DNA from: Lytechinus variegatus
Lineage: Eukaryota; Echinodermata; Echinoidea; Temnopleuroida; Toxopneustidae
Assembly: GCF_018143015.1 (NCBI RefSeq)
Contig: NC_054746.1
Location: 33,450,830-33,514,829, forward strand
DNA: 64,000 nt
Direction of reading: 5' to 3'
Numbering within the stretch: the stretch's first letter is position 1; every line of letters begins with the position of its first letter. Below the pieces are notes generated by a model. The model was not told the DNA's origin. It saw only the letters and a program-made list of their open reading frames with translations, and did not search any database. Shown one piece after another: positions 1 to 11,370 of this stretch. The translations under genes and the position numbers were made by a program.

Positions 1-2077
1 TTATTTTATTCTTTTCTTCACAGTATACAGTCATTTTTTTTGCCAATATACTTGATAAGCATACTAGTAATTTACACCCATTCATGTAAATATTCAATTC
101 AAAAGTATTACTTTAGGTTTTACCTCAACCAAAATCAAAATTTAGTGTTGATATTTACAAGTATCAATTGTGACAAAATAAAATAAACCTCTTGCTCAAA
201 TTTTCCTTAGAATATCATGTAGGCATTAAATATATCTGTACACATCTATGATTCAGGTAGAGATTCATACTCAACAGGCAGTAGCCCAGCAATATTATAT
301 TCATATATATGTAGTAAAAAAAAATCAAGAAGTTTTGACTTTTGAAATACATAATGGAACTAACTTACACCAAGAAAAAAAATATTAGTTTAAGATCTCT
401 AAACAATCAAAATGATGAGCCCTTAAAATATATAATGAATAGGAAAAAAATACCATGGACTAACAAAGATTGGTCATTCTAATTTCAATTAACATGATCA
501 ATGGAGTAGAATGATGAATAGTTCAAAAATTGAACAAAATATCAACACACATGACCCATCTATTGACTTGTTAAAACTCTAGCCATAGAGGGATGAAAAA
601 AAAGAGGGGAAAAAGCAGCTGTAGGGGGCGGGGAAATTGTTAATAAATGCCTTACCAGAAGTCTGTGTAAATTGTGGCAGGTGATCCGGATTACAGCATC
701 TAGAGAAAATAAAGCAGTCAAGTATTTCTGAGAGTACCTTGTCTTTAACAATTGGTAGTAAACAAATGAAAATCAACTTTTGACATATGCCATCTTTTTA
801 TTTTAAATATCAAAACATGCAACTGAATATACAATGTAGTTTAATATCAATGCATTCTTTATTTTTATCCTGAAAATTGCAGAAACATATATCAGTTTGA
901 AGTAAACTCCTTTTCTGCCATCTAAAATCTTTAACCCTTTAGGACTGTAAACTTTGTTAAGCAAATGTCGTATGCTGATTTTCATTTGCTTATATAAAGT
1001 ATTGGAGACTTCAAAATGAAATTAGAATTCAATCTGATAATTTCCTGAACAAGATTAGATTCATTTCCTTTGTAGAATCACTGTTGGATCCAGGTCATAC
1101 AATAAGTTTATGTCACGAGTACCAACTATTGCATGGAGGCTTATCCCTATTGGTTTGGTGTTTTTTGTTTTGTTCCTCTCTAAATAACTTCAACATGGCA
1201 TGTTGCCATTTTCTCAATAGCTTCAAATTCAAAAGAGCTGCTATTGAACAGATATAAAATCAAATAAACACCATATTTTCATAAATGATATGAGCAGAGT
1301 AGGCCTAGATAAGAAAAAAATTGGACAGGGTCATGCAAAACCAAGTTGCATTTTCATGCACTTATAACACTAAGATACAAGACTTAACCGACCATTTGAG
1401 TTCATCACATATGAACTTAAGTGTGTCTTTGTGGCACCGTCTTCGAAGAGAAGACAAAGATTGAATACATCCACATCATCCAATAAAGCAGAGGCCTTGA
1501 CAGTTTAGATGTAGGTGTGCCTGTGGTGAATTCTCCAAGCAATTGACCTGCATAGGACAGAAGAAAAGAGACAACTGAAAGCAAGATTAGTGAGTGTTCT
1601 TCAACAAGATTGTATACAAGACATTACTAAAATAGAGAAGCCATATGCAACGTATAACAAAACTCACAAGTTGCAATTGACTTCTCTTTACAAAACAGGA
1701 CAAAAATGAATTACCGGTAACCTAGGATTATCTAATAATCAAAATTATCACATGTCAATACTACGATATTGAGTTTTTCTTGTATTTCATTTCGAGTCAA
1801 ATGTTTGAAAATATGGAGCTCAAGTCTGTGAACTAAAACAATCAATGAGTTATGGCTTATAGAAAGAATTCAATTGTACTTTCACTGTCATTAATCAAAG
1901 GTAAGAAACAACCGACCATATGCTTTCCAAAATCATAAAATGACACCGTTCCTTAGTCACTCAACATGCTGCTCTGCGATGGAATACATGTAGTTCATGA
2001 TCATCTGATTACTCCCAGGGCCAGTGATGAACAGCTTCTTTGAGATCTCATCTCATTCCTGCTTCTTTGAGAATGGC
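1..2077. other. CREBZF 3' side, AT-rich, no protein gene recognised
   Basis: No convincing coding exon is seen. On the minus strand this lies just downstream of the CREBZF stop, so part of it is probably that gene's 3' UTR. A minus-strand acceptor-like site (pyrimidines then TATGCAG) sits at about 1549 and could start a spliced 3' UTR exon, but the following frame matches nothing I know. The rest is AT-rich sequence without clear repeats. Confidence 0.4.
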
Positions 2078-3211
2078 TCAACATCTGCTTCCAGCCAAGT
2101 TTGCTTTTGCACTACACTTTGAACAGAACTCGAGTGAGACATTCTCACCTAAAACATGAAGACAAACTCCTCCTACTGCATCACAGTTTGAAAGATTCAC
2201 ATTAGCATCAGTTTTGCCATCATCTTTTTTCCCTTTACTTCCAGACCTGGCAACTTTTGGAGACTGGAACTCATCATCATTCTGCTCAAGACAATAGTCA
2301 TGATCAAACTGCCTTTTTCTTTTCTGATTCACACGTGAAATACCTTTGGCAACTCTGCTTGGGTTGGACTGTAACGGCATTGAAGTATGAAACTCAAGTC
2401 CTGTTGCTTTGATATTTTTCAGAAGACTGGACAGCGTGCTTTGGTTTGCAAGAACATTTTTCACATATTGAAGTTCTCGGCTTAGAATATCAACTCTCTT
2501 TCGAAGGCGGACATTCTGCTTTTTAAGCGCATCATTTTCAGTATCGAGAAGTCCAACCTTTTCTTCAAGTTCCACCATGAGCTGCTTCTTCCTCTCACGA
2601 TTTAACTTTGCCATAACAGCATTCCTGTTTGGGCCTTGGACGCTTTTGCATGAACCTTTCTCATCAACAACGGTGAAGCATGTTGTTGAAGAAGCTGGCA
2701 TTTGTTTTGGCCCGTTTCTTCGGGCCTTTGACGTGGACTTTCTTGTGTATTTACGCGTCGTCACCACAGCTGATGGCGGCGGGGAGTCTGGATGATGAAT
2801 GGTCGAGCCCTGATCCCGAGAACGATCAGGAAATCTTTCAGAGTCATTGGAATTGGAAGATTGGCGTCTCAGCTGCTTCGTCTTACTTTGAGTTTGACTG
2901 ACTGGAGCGATGAGGTATCTCAGCAATTGATCAGCATCTTCATGTTCCTCCACCTCCCCCTCTGAAACATCATCACACTCGTATACTGAACCCCTCTCTG
3001 AATAACTATCTTGTGAATGAATGGAAACGTTGTCGTTCAGCATAACTGAGTGATTTTCTACAACGTCATCAGGTTGTTGCAACGACGATGCAGCATGATC
3101 AGCCAACGATTCTATGTCCACCATTTCGTCTGGTTCCACGCCGGTCAGTTCAGGAAACAGATCCTGAAATTCGCTCCCGTCGTACGGCGGAGATAAAGCA
3201 CTCTCGACCAT
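2078..3211 (-). CDS. CREBZF: CREBZF (Zhangfei/SMILE) bZIP transcription factor
   Basis: Single coding exon of 377 codons for a nuclear bZIP regulator of the ATF/CREB-related CREBZF family, which in vertebrates acts mainly as a co-regulator of other bZIP factors and of HCF-1-dependent transcription. Seen in the protein: acidic Ser-rich N-terminal half; basic region at about residues 195-212 (NAVMAKLNRERKKQ, with Asn where most bZIPs have Cys/Ser, as in human CREBZF); leucine zipper with Leu at 215, 222, 229, 236 and 243; the HCF-1-binding motif DHDY at 303-306; and the family-specific C-terminal block GGVCLHV...VSLEFCSKC at 347-366. The chosen start is the Met followed by VESALSPPYDG. The frame stays open 91 codons upstream to 3484 but that stretch is not bZIP-like. 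An in-frame Met at 3238 is an alternative, and a TTTCCAG directly before the chosen ATG could be a splice acceptor. Human CREBZF is a similar size (about 350 residues). Confidence 0.9.
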   Translation of the reverse strand: MVESALSPPYDGSEFQDLFPELTGVEPDEMVDIESLADHAASSLQQPDDVVENHSVMLNDNVSIHSQDSYSERGSVYECDDVSEGEVEEHEDADQLLRYLIAPVSQTQSKTKQLRRQSSNSNDSERFPDRSRDQGSTIHHPDSPPPSAVVTTRKYTRKSTSKARRNGPKQMPASSTTCFTVVDEKGSCKSVQGPNRNAVMAKLNRERKKQLMVELEEKVGLLDTENDALKKQNVRLRKRVDILSRELQYVKNVLANQSTLSSLLKNIKATGLEFHTSMPLQSNPSRVAKGISRVNQKRKRQFDHDYCLEQNDDEFQSPKVARSGSKGKKDDGKTDANVNLSNCDAVGGVCLHVLGENVSLEFCSKCSAKANLAGSRC

Positions 3212-3731
3212 CTGGAAAGTAGAATCAGGAAAATACATTCTTAAAATATTCACAAGATAGACAACAATAAAATTCAATGGAGTTACCCGATAATATTGTT
3301 CGATAAATCGTTCAGATAATACCTGGATAGATAGAGAAGATGACAGCAGGTTAGCAAGCAGGCAGAATTGTGTTGAAATGCTATGGCGATTATGCGTGTA
3401 CGTATCACGTACACTCGTGAATTCAATGTAGACAACGAGTTGTGCCGGATGCATGCAAAACGTTTGCCAATCGTTGAGCATCACGTGATAATAAACTTAG
3501 TCTGAATTTGTGTCTGCAGTCTTTTTCTCAAATAAATAATTGGAAATAGCTTGGTTTATGTTGCAAATTTCTATAGCAATTTGTACAATCATCTTCTTAA
3601 AAATGTCTGATCATATAAAAATATTGAAACACCGAATCCAGTATATCCATCAGTGGCAGTAAAATCTTCAGTTCATGTAACATTATTCTACACGTCTTCG
3701 ACGTAAGGAAACGTCTTCCCACTAAGTTTAG
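3212..3731 (-). promoter_or_regulatory. CREBZF 5' UTR / promoter region
   Basis: About 520 bp upstream of the CREBZF start codon with no coding similarity. It probably contains the 5' UTR and core promoter. No TATA box at a convincing distance was seen and the transcription start cannot be fixed from sequence alone. Confidence 0.4.
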
Positions 3732-3739
3732 TGACGTCA
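3732..3739. promoter_or_regulatory. Perfect palindromic CRE (TGACGTCA)
   Basis: The full 8-bp cAMP response element lies 521 bp upstream of the CREBZF start codon, the classical target of CREB/ATF bZIP dimers. Near-CRE words (GACGTAAG, GCGTCACC) lie close by at about 3700-3770. Function is inferred. Confidence 0.45.
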
Positions 3740-3810
3740 CCACGTTATCTCTATATGCGTCACCGTGACAAAACTAGGCGGGCTCAAAGAGATGACTGTA
3801 TGCGCGGGAC

Positions 3811-3885
3811 GCGCGTTTCCGTTTTACACCCTGGCGAAGGCATTTTCCGGAAAAGTAGCCAAAAAGCGACTAGTGAAGAGTCTAC
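3811..3885 (+). repeat. Left arm of a perfect 75-bp inverted repeat
   Basis: This 75-bp segment (GCGCGTTTCC ... GAGTCTAC) is matched without mismatch by the reverse complement of 5329-5403. The two arms enclose about 1.44 kb of TCTA/TCTC microsatellite. Outside the arms the flanks stop matching at once. Confidence 0.9.
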
Positions 3886-4024
3886 GTCTACGTTTGTTTA
3901 CATTATCAGCTGGGCGCGCGATCCAAAGTCCGCACCGAAGTTATCCGCAGAACATAGCAGCTGAGCTTATACTTTCCAGGTTCAATACGAATGTTTGCCT
4001 TGATCATTTGCCTTGCCGATTTGC

Positions 4025-5040
4025 TGATGTCTGTCTTTCTCTCTATCTGTCTATATATCTATCTCTCAAATTCTATCTCTATCTATCTATGCAGTATCTA
4101 TCTATCTAATAACCTTCTCTGTCTCTCTCATTCTTTATCTAACATCTATCTATCTCAAATTCTCTATCTCTCTCTCTATCTATCCATCCATCTGTCTGTC
4201 TTTCTCTATTTCTCTCTCTCTACCTACCTATGTAACTACAGTATCTATCTGTTAATTTGTCGCTCTTCTCTCTCATTCTTGATCTATCTGACATCTATCT
4301 ATCTCTCTATCCATCTATCTATCTATCCATCTGTCTGTCTTTCTCTATTTCTCTCTATCTAATGTATTTATCTATTTTTTAACTAGAGTATCTATCTATC
4401 TGTTAATAATCTTCTCTGTCTCTCTCATTCTTTAATTATCTATTTAATATTTCTCTCTCTCTGGCTCTCTCTATCTATCTATCCATCTGTCTGTCTTTCT
4501 CTTATTCTCTCTATTTTTTTAACTTATCTATCTGATAATTTGTTAATATTCTTTGTCTCTAGCTCTCCCTCTTTATCTATCTAACATCTATCTATCTCTA
4601 TCTATCCATCTGTCTGTCTTTCTCTATTTCTCTCTATCTATCTATCTATGTATCTATCTATCTGTTAATTTGTCTATCTTCTCTGTCTCATCTTTCTATA
4701 TATCTATCTGTCTCTCAAATTCTCTCCCTCTCTCCTTCTCTAGCATCTGTCTGTCTTTTTTCTCTCTCTTTGTCCGTCCATGTTTCTATCTACAACATCT
4801 CTCCCTCTATCTATCTATCTATCTATCTATCTATCCTTCTCTCTCTCTCCCCCCGGGCCTCTCCCTCTATATATCGACCTCTCTGTCTCTCCCCTTCTCT
4901 CTATTTATCTATCTATCCATCCATCTCTCCCTCTTTCTCTCTCTTTCTATCTATCTATCCACCTCTCTCTCTCTCTATTTCTATCTATCTATCTGTCTAT
5001 CTTGTCTCTATCTATTTATCAGTATTCTATCTATCTTTCG
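4025..5040. repeat. TCTA/TCTC tetranucleotide microsatellite
   Basis: About 1 kb of impure (TCTA)n, (TCTC)n and TGTC repeats. It creates long Ser/Leu/Tyr-rich open frames on the plus strand that are artefacts of the repeat. Confidence 0.95.
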
Positions 5041-5328
5041 GCAGCTTCTATAAGTGTATCAATCCATCAAACTTCAATTTGTCTTTCCATTATAAGTATC
5101 TGTTTATTTTGATTTTGTCTGTCATTCTATTCATTAAGTTAATAATTTATTTTTAGAAAAAAAAAAACTATCATAAACAACGCGACTGCAAAAGCATGTT
5201 CGGATTTCACTCCTGACTGCCGCTCTCATGAAGTGCCGAGGAACTCTGTGCTCTGATCAGGAACTGTGCAAATTGCATGCGGTGGTGGACTCGCCTGTGT
5301 CGCACGCTGCATGCAACCAGCGACGTGT

Positions 5329-5403
5329 GTAGACTCTTCACTAGTCGCTTTTTGGCTACTTTTCCGGAAAATGCCTTCGCCAGGGTGTAAAACGGAAACG
5401 CGC
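5329..5403 (-). repeat. Right arm of the perfect 75-bp inverted repeat
   Basis: Exact reverse complement of 3811-3885. Perfect identity implies a recent inverted duplication, active homogenisation, or the termini of a young foldback element that carried the microsatellite. Confidence 0.9.
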
Positions 5404-5407
5404 GCGC

Positions 5408-5480
5408 GGGCCGGCTGGCTATATCGGTGGAATCTATAGGCAAAAAGCCCGTTCTGGTTCCGGGTTCGATCCCTCCCCTC
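5408..5480 (+). repeat. tRNA-derived SINE head or degenerate tRNA
   Basis: A region next to the inverted-repeat arm has an A-box-like word (TGGCTATATCGGTGG) and, about 40 bp later, a perfect pol III B box GGTTCGATCCC inside GGGTTCGATCCC at 5462-5473. No full cloverleaf with paired acceptor stem is apparent, so a tRNA-derived SINE fragment is more likely than a working tRNA. Confidence 0.45.
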
Positions 5481-5485
5481 CCCAT

Positions 5486-6315
5486 TCAAATCTTCAAAAT
5501 CGAGAAAAATATGGAATTAGAAGGGAAGGGGAAAGAAGGAAGAAGGATTTAAGCCTACTATAACAGTTCCGTCATTATGTTGTCAGTTTTTTTTTTCGTT
5601 GAGAAGACAAATGAATAAAATAAGGTGAGGTGAACACTTTCAAAAAAACCCGGGCAAAAAAAGAAAAATCATGTCAATATTTTCGCTCGCGCTTCGTGCT
5701 CGTATTGTTCATTGAGATTCAGTTGCTCAATATATATAGACTGATATGGAGCTTAAAGTATCAAGTTTTGAAGTCATTAAGAGTATGCATATCTCACCAT
5801 ATTCATCTAATGCGACTCACGCTTGCTGATTTTATTAGAATTACATCCGAACACATGAAACACTTTTTGTAGTCTTTGCAATCATGATTATCATACGCAT
5901 CTCACCAATCAAATATTGCGAGCGCGAATTAAGCGCGAGCTGAAAATTTAGGTAATTCACACCTGAAGTGGGGCATTCTAAGTTTTCTGTGTAGGAATTA
6001 ACTAGGACCAGATTTATTTCATTAACCAAATGATGCGAGCGCGAGCTGAAAATTTTTGATATTCAGATCAGAAGAATTAAGGGACATTTTAAGGACTGAT
6101 TTTAGGAATTCATGAAGAGCAGACATATCTCACCAATCCACTAATGCGAACGTAATCACGGAAGGAAATGTTTATATATATACGAAGACCTTAACATGGG
6201 GTAATCACTTTTTGAGTCATGTAAAAGAAGTATATGTCACTTATGATAACTCAAGTGCTATGAGGAAATATATTTGGTTTATATTGATTTAAAAACGTGA
6301 TGTCTTGAATCCATG
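5486..6315. other. Intergenic, degenerate repeat sequence
   Basis: No gene seen. It contains a degenerate copy of the GCTCGCGCTTCG(C/T)GCTC motif at 5685-5700 and partial GCGAGCGCGAG words at about 5928 and 6036, belonging to the interspersed family that recurs to 12.8 kb. Confidence 0.5.
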
Positions 6316-9300
6316 ACACGTACATGCTCCGGCGACGATACGGCTCCGGTGACAAATGCTCCCCAAAATGCGACATTTGCTCCGCGACATTTGCTCCTCG
6401 ACATTTGCTCCTCGACATTTGCTTTGCCGATATTTGCTCCGCCGACTATGGCTCCGCCGAAATTTGCTCCGCCGACTGTTGCTCCGCCGAAATTTGCTCC
6501 GCCGACAGTTGCTCCGCCGACTATTGCTCCGCCGAAATTTGCTCCGCCGACTGTTGCTAGCTCCGCCGACAGTTGCTCCACCGACAGTTACTCCGCCGAC
6601 AGTTGCTCCACCGACAGTTGCTCCACATTTAGCGACAAATGCTCCGGCGACAAATGCTACCCGAACGACACATGCTCCGGCGACAATTGCTCCACCAGTA
6701 TTTGCTCCGCATGTAGGGACAGTTGCTCCACCGACATTTGCTCCGCATGTAGGGACAAATGCTCCGCCAATAGTTGCTCCGTCCACAATTGCTCCATCGA
6801 GTTTGGTTTCTCGGCATGCGATAGTTGCTTTAAAAAATAAATATAAGACCTAAATAAAATACCTGCGACAAATGCTCCTCGAATAACAATTGCTCTGCTC
6901 ACGATTGCTCTACTTACAGTTAGGCCTAAAAGAAAACAAGACACTTGCTCTGACGAAAATATTTGTTATATCCTTTTGCGTTACATACTTTTTGTATTGT
7001 TTTGTTTTACCATTCAAGTTGTTGAGCCACTTTATATCATAGGCGAATCCAAGGGGCGAGGGGCCCGGGTCCCCCCTTATTGGCGGAGCAAAAAAAAGGG
7101 GGGGGGAAACAGGGAAAAGAAAGAAAAAAAGAAGAGGAAGACAAGTGAAAGACTTGAAAAATAAAAAGAATCTCTCATATTTCACTATATAAAATTTTCG
7201 CTCGCACTTCGTGCTCGCATTGCCTGTTAGTTGATTTACATATCTTGTTTAATATGGAGCTTAAATATCAAGTTTGGAAGTCAATATGCAAAAGATATTT
7301 CGCCGCGGAAATCGAACTTTCATTATTTTGTTTGATTTACAAATTGATTGTTTTAAAGTGATTTTTAAAATGTTAGTTTTACGATCTGAACAATATTTTC
7401 TGCTCGTGCTACACGCTTGCAAATGTTAACTTATCAGTTACCTTTATTATTTTCGTGTATTCCATAAAGTTTTCAAAATATCCCTTTGCAGATCTGATTG
7501 TCAAAACGTATCAGATAGCGCTGCATGCTCGCATTTTGATTGGCAAGTAATGTATGTATCAATATTGATTATACATCAAACTTCTTAAAATCCACATTTC
7601 GTGACAGTCTATCAAAAGTTTCGGCTCGCGATTTGCGCTTGCATTAATTGTTAAAAATGTATTTACTCATGCATCTCATCCATAATTACCAAAGTTCTTA
7701 AAATGTCCAGTTTTCAGGCCATAATTTCGTGCCCTACTTAGGCATATTAGCTTAATAAATAAGATAAATAATTTCATAATTAAATTGTCCCTTTGTTTCA
7801 TCTCGCACTTAGCAAGAGGAATAGGAAGATCATGTGATGACTTGTCCTAATGACGTCCCGGTCTCTTGTTAAAAACCCAAAGTAAAAATAATGAAAAATA
7901 TTAGATGTTTTTTTAAGTACGATCCATATCCACCTCACAATTTTCCTACAAATTGCTTGAAATATAGAGCTGAAATACACCCTTTTTTATTGATTTTCAT
8001 GATAAAAGATATATTTAGAATGCCTAGTTTCTAGGTCTAAATATGAAACACACGCGAGCATGTTTCATCAGATACGCAACTTGTTCTCTATTTAAATCAT
8101 TATCCAGTTTCAGATTAAAATATCAACAATTTTCTGCTCGTGCTCTGTTCTTGCATTATTAATATAGGAAGATCCCCTATTACTCATCCTATTCATGATT
8201 TACAAAACATGAATAGAGTGTCCCGTTTTTAGGACTAAATTTCGAATTTTGTCGCATCAATCGTTTAGTTATATAGCTATCCTGTTCACGATTAAAGAAA
8301 TTTATTTAATTTTTTCATTCTTTATGTAGAAAGGTAAAAATGTTTAGCTCGCGCTTCGCGCTCGCATTATTTGATTGCTGAAATATGTAGAGTCTTCATG
8401 GCTAACTGCAAGCAGTCCTTAACAGGTACCTTTTCGATCAGTTCAAAACGTATATAAAAAATTTTGCTTGCGCTTTGCGCTCGCATTATTAGTGTTAGGA
8501 AGATCCCCAATTACTCATCCTTTACATAATTTACAAAACGTGAATAGAGTATTTAGGTCTTAATATCGAAATTTTCCGCTCGCGCTTCGCGCTCGCATCA
8601 ATTGTTGAGTTGTATAATTTTAGGACAAAACAATAAAAAAGAAATTGTTCGCGCTCGCGATTGCATTATTCAAATAAGGATTATGATATCATATATTTAT
8701 GTTGATTTATAAGAATAAAGCTAAGAAATGACTATTAGGACTACCCCTTCAAAGAAATGTTAAACAATGATAATTCCACATGTTCAGGGAGAAATAAGAC
8801 TTTTTTCACAGGAAAATGAGGAGAAAATATGAATATTGTATATTTTTTATAATAAAATACAAAAGAAATGGTGAGTGAGTGATGTCATCATTTCTCTCAT
8901 TTGAATACCGACCAGTATGTGCATATAACTATTTTGTGAAATTAAGCGAAACTTAAAAATATCATAGCTTTCTTATTTTACATCCGATTTCGATGAAATT
9001 TTCAGTGTTACGCTTGTTTGATTTTTCTCTTTTTATTCAAATCAACTTTTTCTTGGGGTGGACATGTCCTTCAAGAGGAGAGTTGTTTTCACACTGCACG
9101 TAATTGAAGGGAAAAAATGATGACCAAAATGGAATGCAGAGAGAGAAAAAAAAAATTAAACAGTAGGAGAGAGGGACGGGGGAGAAGGTGCTTTTCAAGG
9201 AAAGAAAGGGAGAAATAATCGAGATAAAAGCGCTGATGGGAAATTTAATTTGAGCCAAACTATTTCTTTCCGCTGAACAATTCAATTAGGAATGTTAAAA

Positions 9301-9690
9301 ATATATAGAATAATGATAATGACCATTCAGCTTTGGAGAAGAAGCGTTGTTAGTTTAAAAAAAAAAACAATAATTTTTCGGTGGATGGCATTTTCGGCGG
9401 AGCTATTATCAGCGGAGCATTTGTTCGTACATGCAGAGCAAATTTGAGCGGAGCAAATATTGGCGGAGCAATTGTCGCCGGAGCATGTGTCGTCCGGGTA
9501 GCATTTGTCGCCGGAGTATTTGTCGCTTAATGTGGAGCAATTGTCTGTGGAGCAACTGTCGGCGGAGTAACTGTCGGCGGAGCAAATGTCGGCGGAGCAA
9601 ATGTCGAGGAGCAAATGTCGCGGAGCAAATGTCGCATTTTGGGGAGCATTTGTCACCGGAGCAATCGTCGCCGGAGCATGTGTCGGGTTA
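6316..9690. mobile_element. TU-type foldback transposon (arms of 15-bp tandem repeats)
   Basis: A large inverted-repeat structure. The left arm (about 6316-6905) begins with CATGCTCCGGCGACGAT and continues as about 25-30 copies of a 15-bp unit close to TTGCTCCGCCGACAG. The right arm (about 9375-9690) is the reverse complement, with the same outer sequence (CATGCTCCGGCGACGAT, then TGACAAATGCTCCCCAAAATG, in the inverted copy) and the same 15-bp units. About 2.4 kb of non-coding DNA separates the arms. Long terminal inverted repeats built from 15-bp tandem repeats are the hallmark of the TU elements described from the sea urchin Strongylocentrotus purpuratus (known from memory). No transposase was found, so the copy is non-autonomous. 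No clean target-site duplication could be read. Confidence 0.75.
6906..9374. repeat. Central segment of the TU-type element
   Basis: No protein similarity. It holds imperfect periodic copies (about 100-250 bp apart) of a unit containing the GCTCGCGCTTCGCGCTCGCATT motif, for example near 7199, 7622, 8347, 8466 and 8578, followed by AT-rich filler. These may be part of the element or later insertions. Confidence 0.5.
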
Positions 9691-9899
9691 CCGATGTTTT
9701 AGTACAACATGATTATATATCTTGTTAAACAGACAATGCGAGCACCTGGAACAATGAAGACGTAGGCCCTGGGCAAATTATGTTTCATAAAGTTATGATA
9801 AAAATATTTCTTATGTAATTTAACATAAATAATAACATTATTATTTTCTTCTTTCCCACTACGTTTCTCTTTCTTTCTCCCTCATTTCTCCTTTTCCCC

Positions 9900-9975
9900 G
9901 TTTTTTTTTTTTTTGGGGGGGGCAGCCGATGGGGGGGGGGGCATGTGCCCCCCATGCCCCCCCCGGTAGTTACGC
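9900..9975. repeat. T/G/C homopolymer cluster at a repeat end
   Basis: Runs of T, G and C followed by GGTAGTTACGCCACTG. Similar G-run hairpins ending in ...TTACGCCAGTGG recur at 10320-10411. They look like ends of a dispersed repeat family with G-run termini. Confidence 0.45.
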
Positions 9976-10508
9976 CACTGTATGTCCATAATTATGGCAA
10001 ATACCCCTCCGATATTGTTATCTTTTTTACCCCATGATGGTTTGATGGTTTTATTAGAGATTACTTCAAAATGTTTTGAAATTCCATCTTAATCCCTCCC
10101 CCAAAACCCCAACATTGATGAATTGGAAGAAACGGGGGTTTCTCTTCAATGTTATAATAAGGACAGAAGTATTTCGTTTGCAAATGGTGAACTGGCTCTT
10201 TATTTGCATTTTATGATCCAATAATATTGTTTTATTTGTTAAGCGGTATTTTAGGAAGAATTTTCACCAACAAAACAATTATCTCTTGTGATTTTTTTTT
10301 TCATTTATTCCGTAAAAAGTGGGGGGATGTTTGTACAGGCCACCCCCCCCCCTTCTCGAAAAGTGGGGGGATATATCGGATATCCCCCATCCCCCCGGGA
10401 TTTACGCCAGTGGAAAACAGTCCTCAACAGGTCTCTTTTTGATCAGGCCAGAATGTTTTTTTTTAATCTCTGCTTGCGTTTTGCGTTCGCACCGCGTTCG
10501 CAGTTAAT

Positions 10509-11370
10509 TAGGGGAAGGTGGGGTAAGTTGTGACACACTTTTTGCATTTTGCATGTTAGAATTGATATGAATAATAATAATGCAGAAATAAGTACCTTGC
10601 CTTTAAATTTGATTCTTGGGAAATATTTTTCACCTATATATAACTTTCTACCCCCACACAAATATTCATTGTGACCTTTGAAAAAAACGATGTCAAATGG
10701 CTCAACTTGCCCCATATGTGGGGTAAGTTGTGCCTCCTTCTGGGGGTAATTTGAGCCACAAAAACTATGTACAAAATGTATGCGGGAAGAACCAGTATGC
10801 CAATTTTTATTTTAAGTCTTTTCACTTGCTAATTCTCTTTAAATACTAACATCCTCTAAAAGCAAAAGAATTGTCACATGGTTTTGCTCCTTTCTGCCTG
10901 CATATCAATGGCTTTTTAAAGATTTTTTTTTTATTATACATTACCATATGAATTACCATGGCTCAACTTGCCCCATGTTGGCTGGCTCAACTTACCCCAG
11001 TCCTAACTTCATGCAATATTTTTACATCCACACATTTCTTATGCATCCATCATGTAAAAGACTATGACAAGAATGAGGATCCATACCTGGACTAACAATA
11101 TTGTTCTTATTTCTTTATTATATTTAAAGACGTGTGTGGGTAAAAAGCACTTATCTATTTCACACCCTTTTTACTTTTTTGGCTGAAATTTGTATTTTCC
11201 CCTCTAAATAAGTACTTTTTGTTTCAAAGATGAAAACAATGTGGTGGGGTTAGGGGTTATGTAATGGGTCATCAATACATAACACCACCATAATGTCTGA
11301 CTCATTCATTATTGGCCTGGGGCTGGTGGCTCAACTTGCCCCTATGCTCAACTTACCCCGCCTTCCCCTA
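10509..11370. mobile_element. Non-autonomous DNA transposon with GGGGTAAGTTG subterminal repeats
   Basis: An 862-bp element bounded by 22-bp terminal inverted repeats with one mismatch: TAGGGGAAGGTGGGGTAAGT... at 10509-10530 and its reverse complement at 11349-11370. The core word CAACTT(G/A)CCCC, or its complement, recurs inside at about 10700-10735 (a head-to-head pair), 10967-10999 (tandem pair) and 11329-11358. There is no coding capacity and the target-site duplication is not clear. Confidence 0.8.

Noticed and set aside
3212..3484. Longer CREBZF N-terminus starting MMLNDWQTF
   Set aside because: The 91 extra codons are hydrophobic and low in charge, unlike the family N-terminus; the start at 3211 gives an acidic N-terminus typical of CREBZF.
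3731..5156. Ser/Leu/Tyr-rich open frames of 77-166 codons on the plus strand
   Set aside because: They are translations of the TCTA/TCTC microsatellite and of the inverted-repeat arms.
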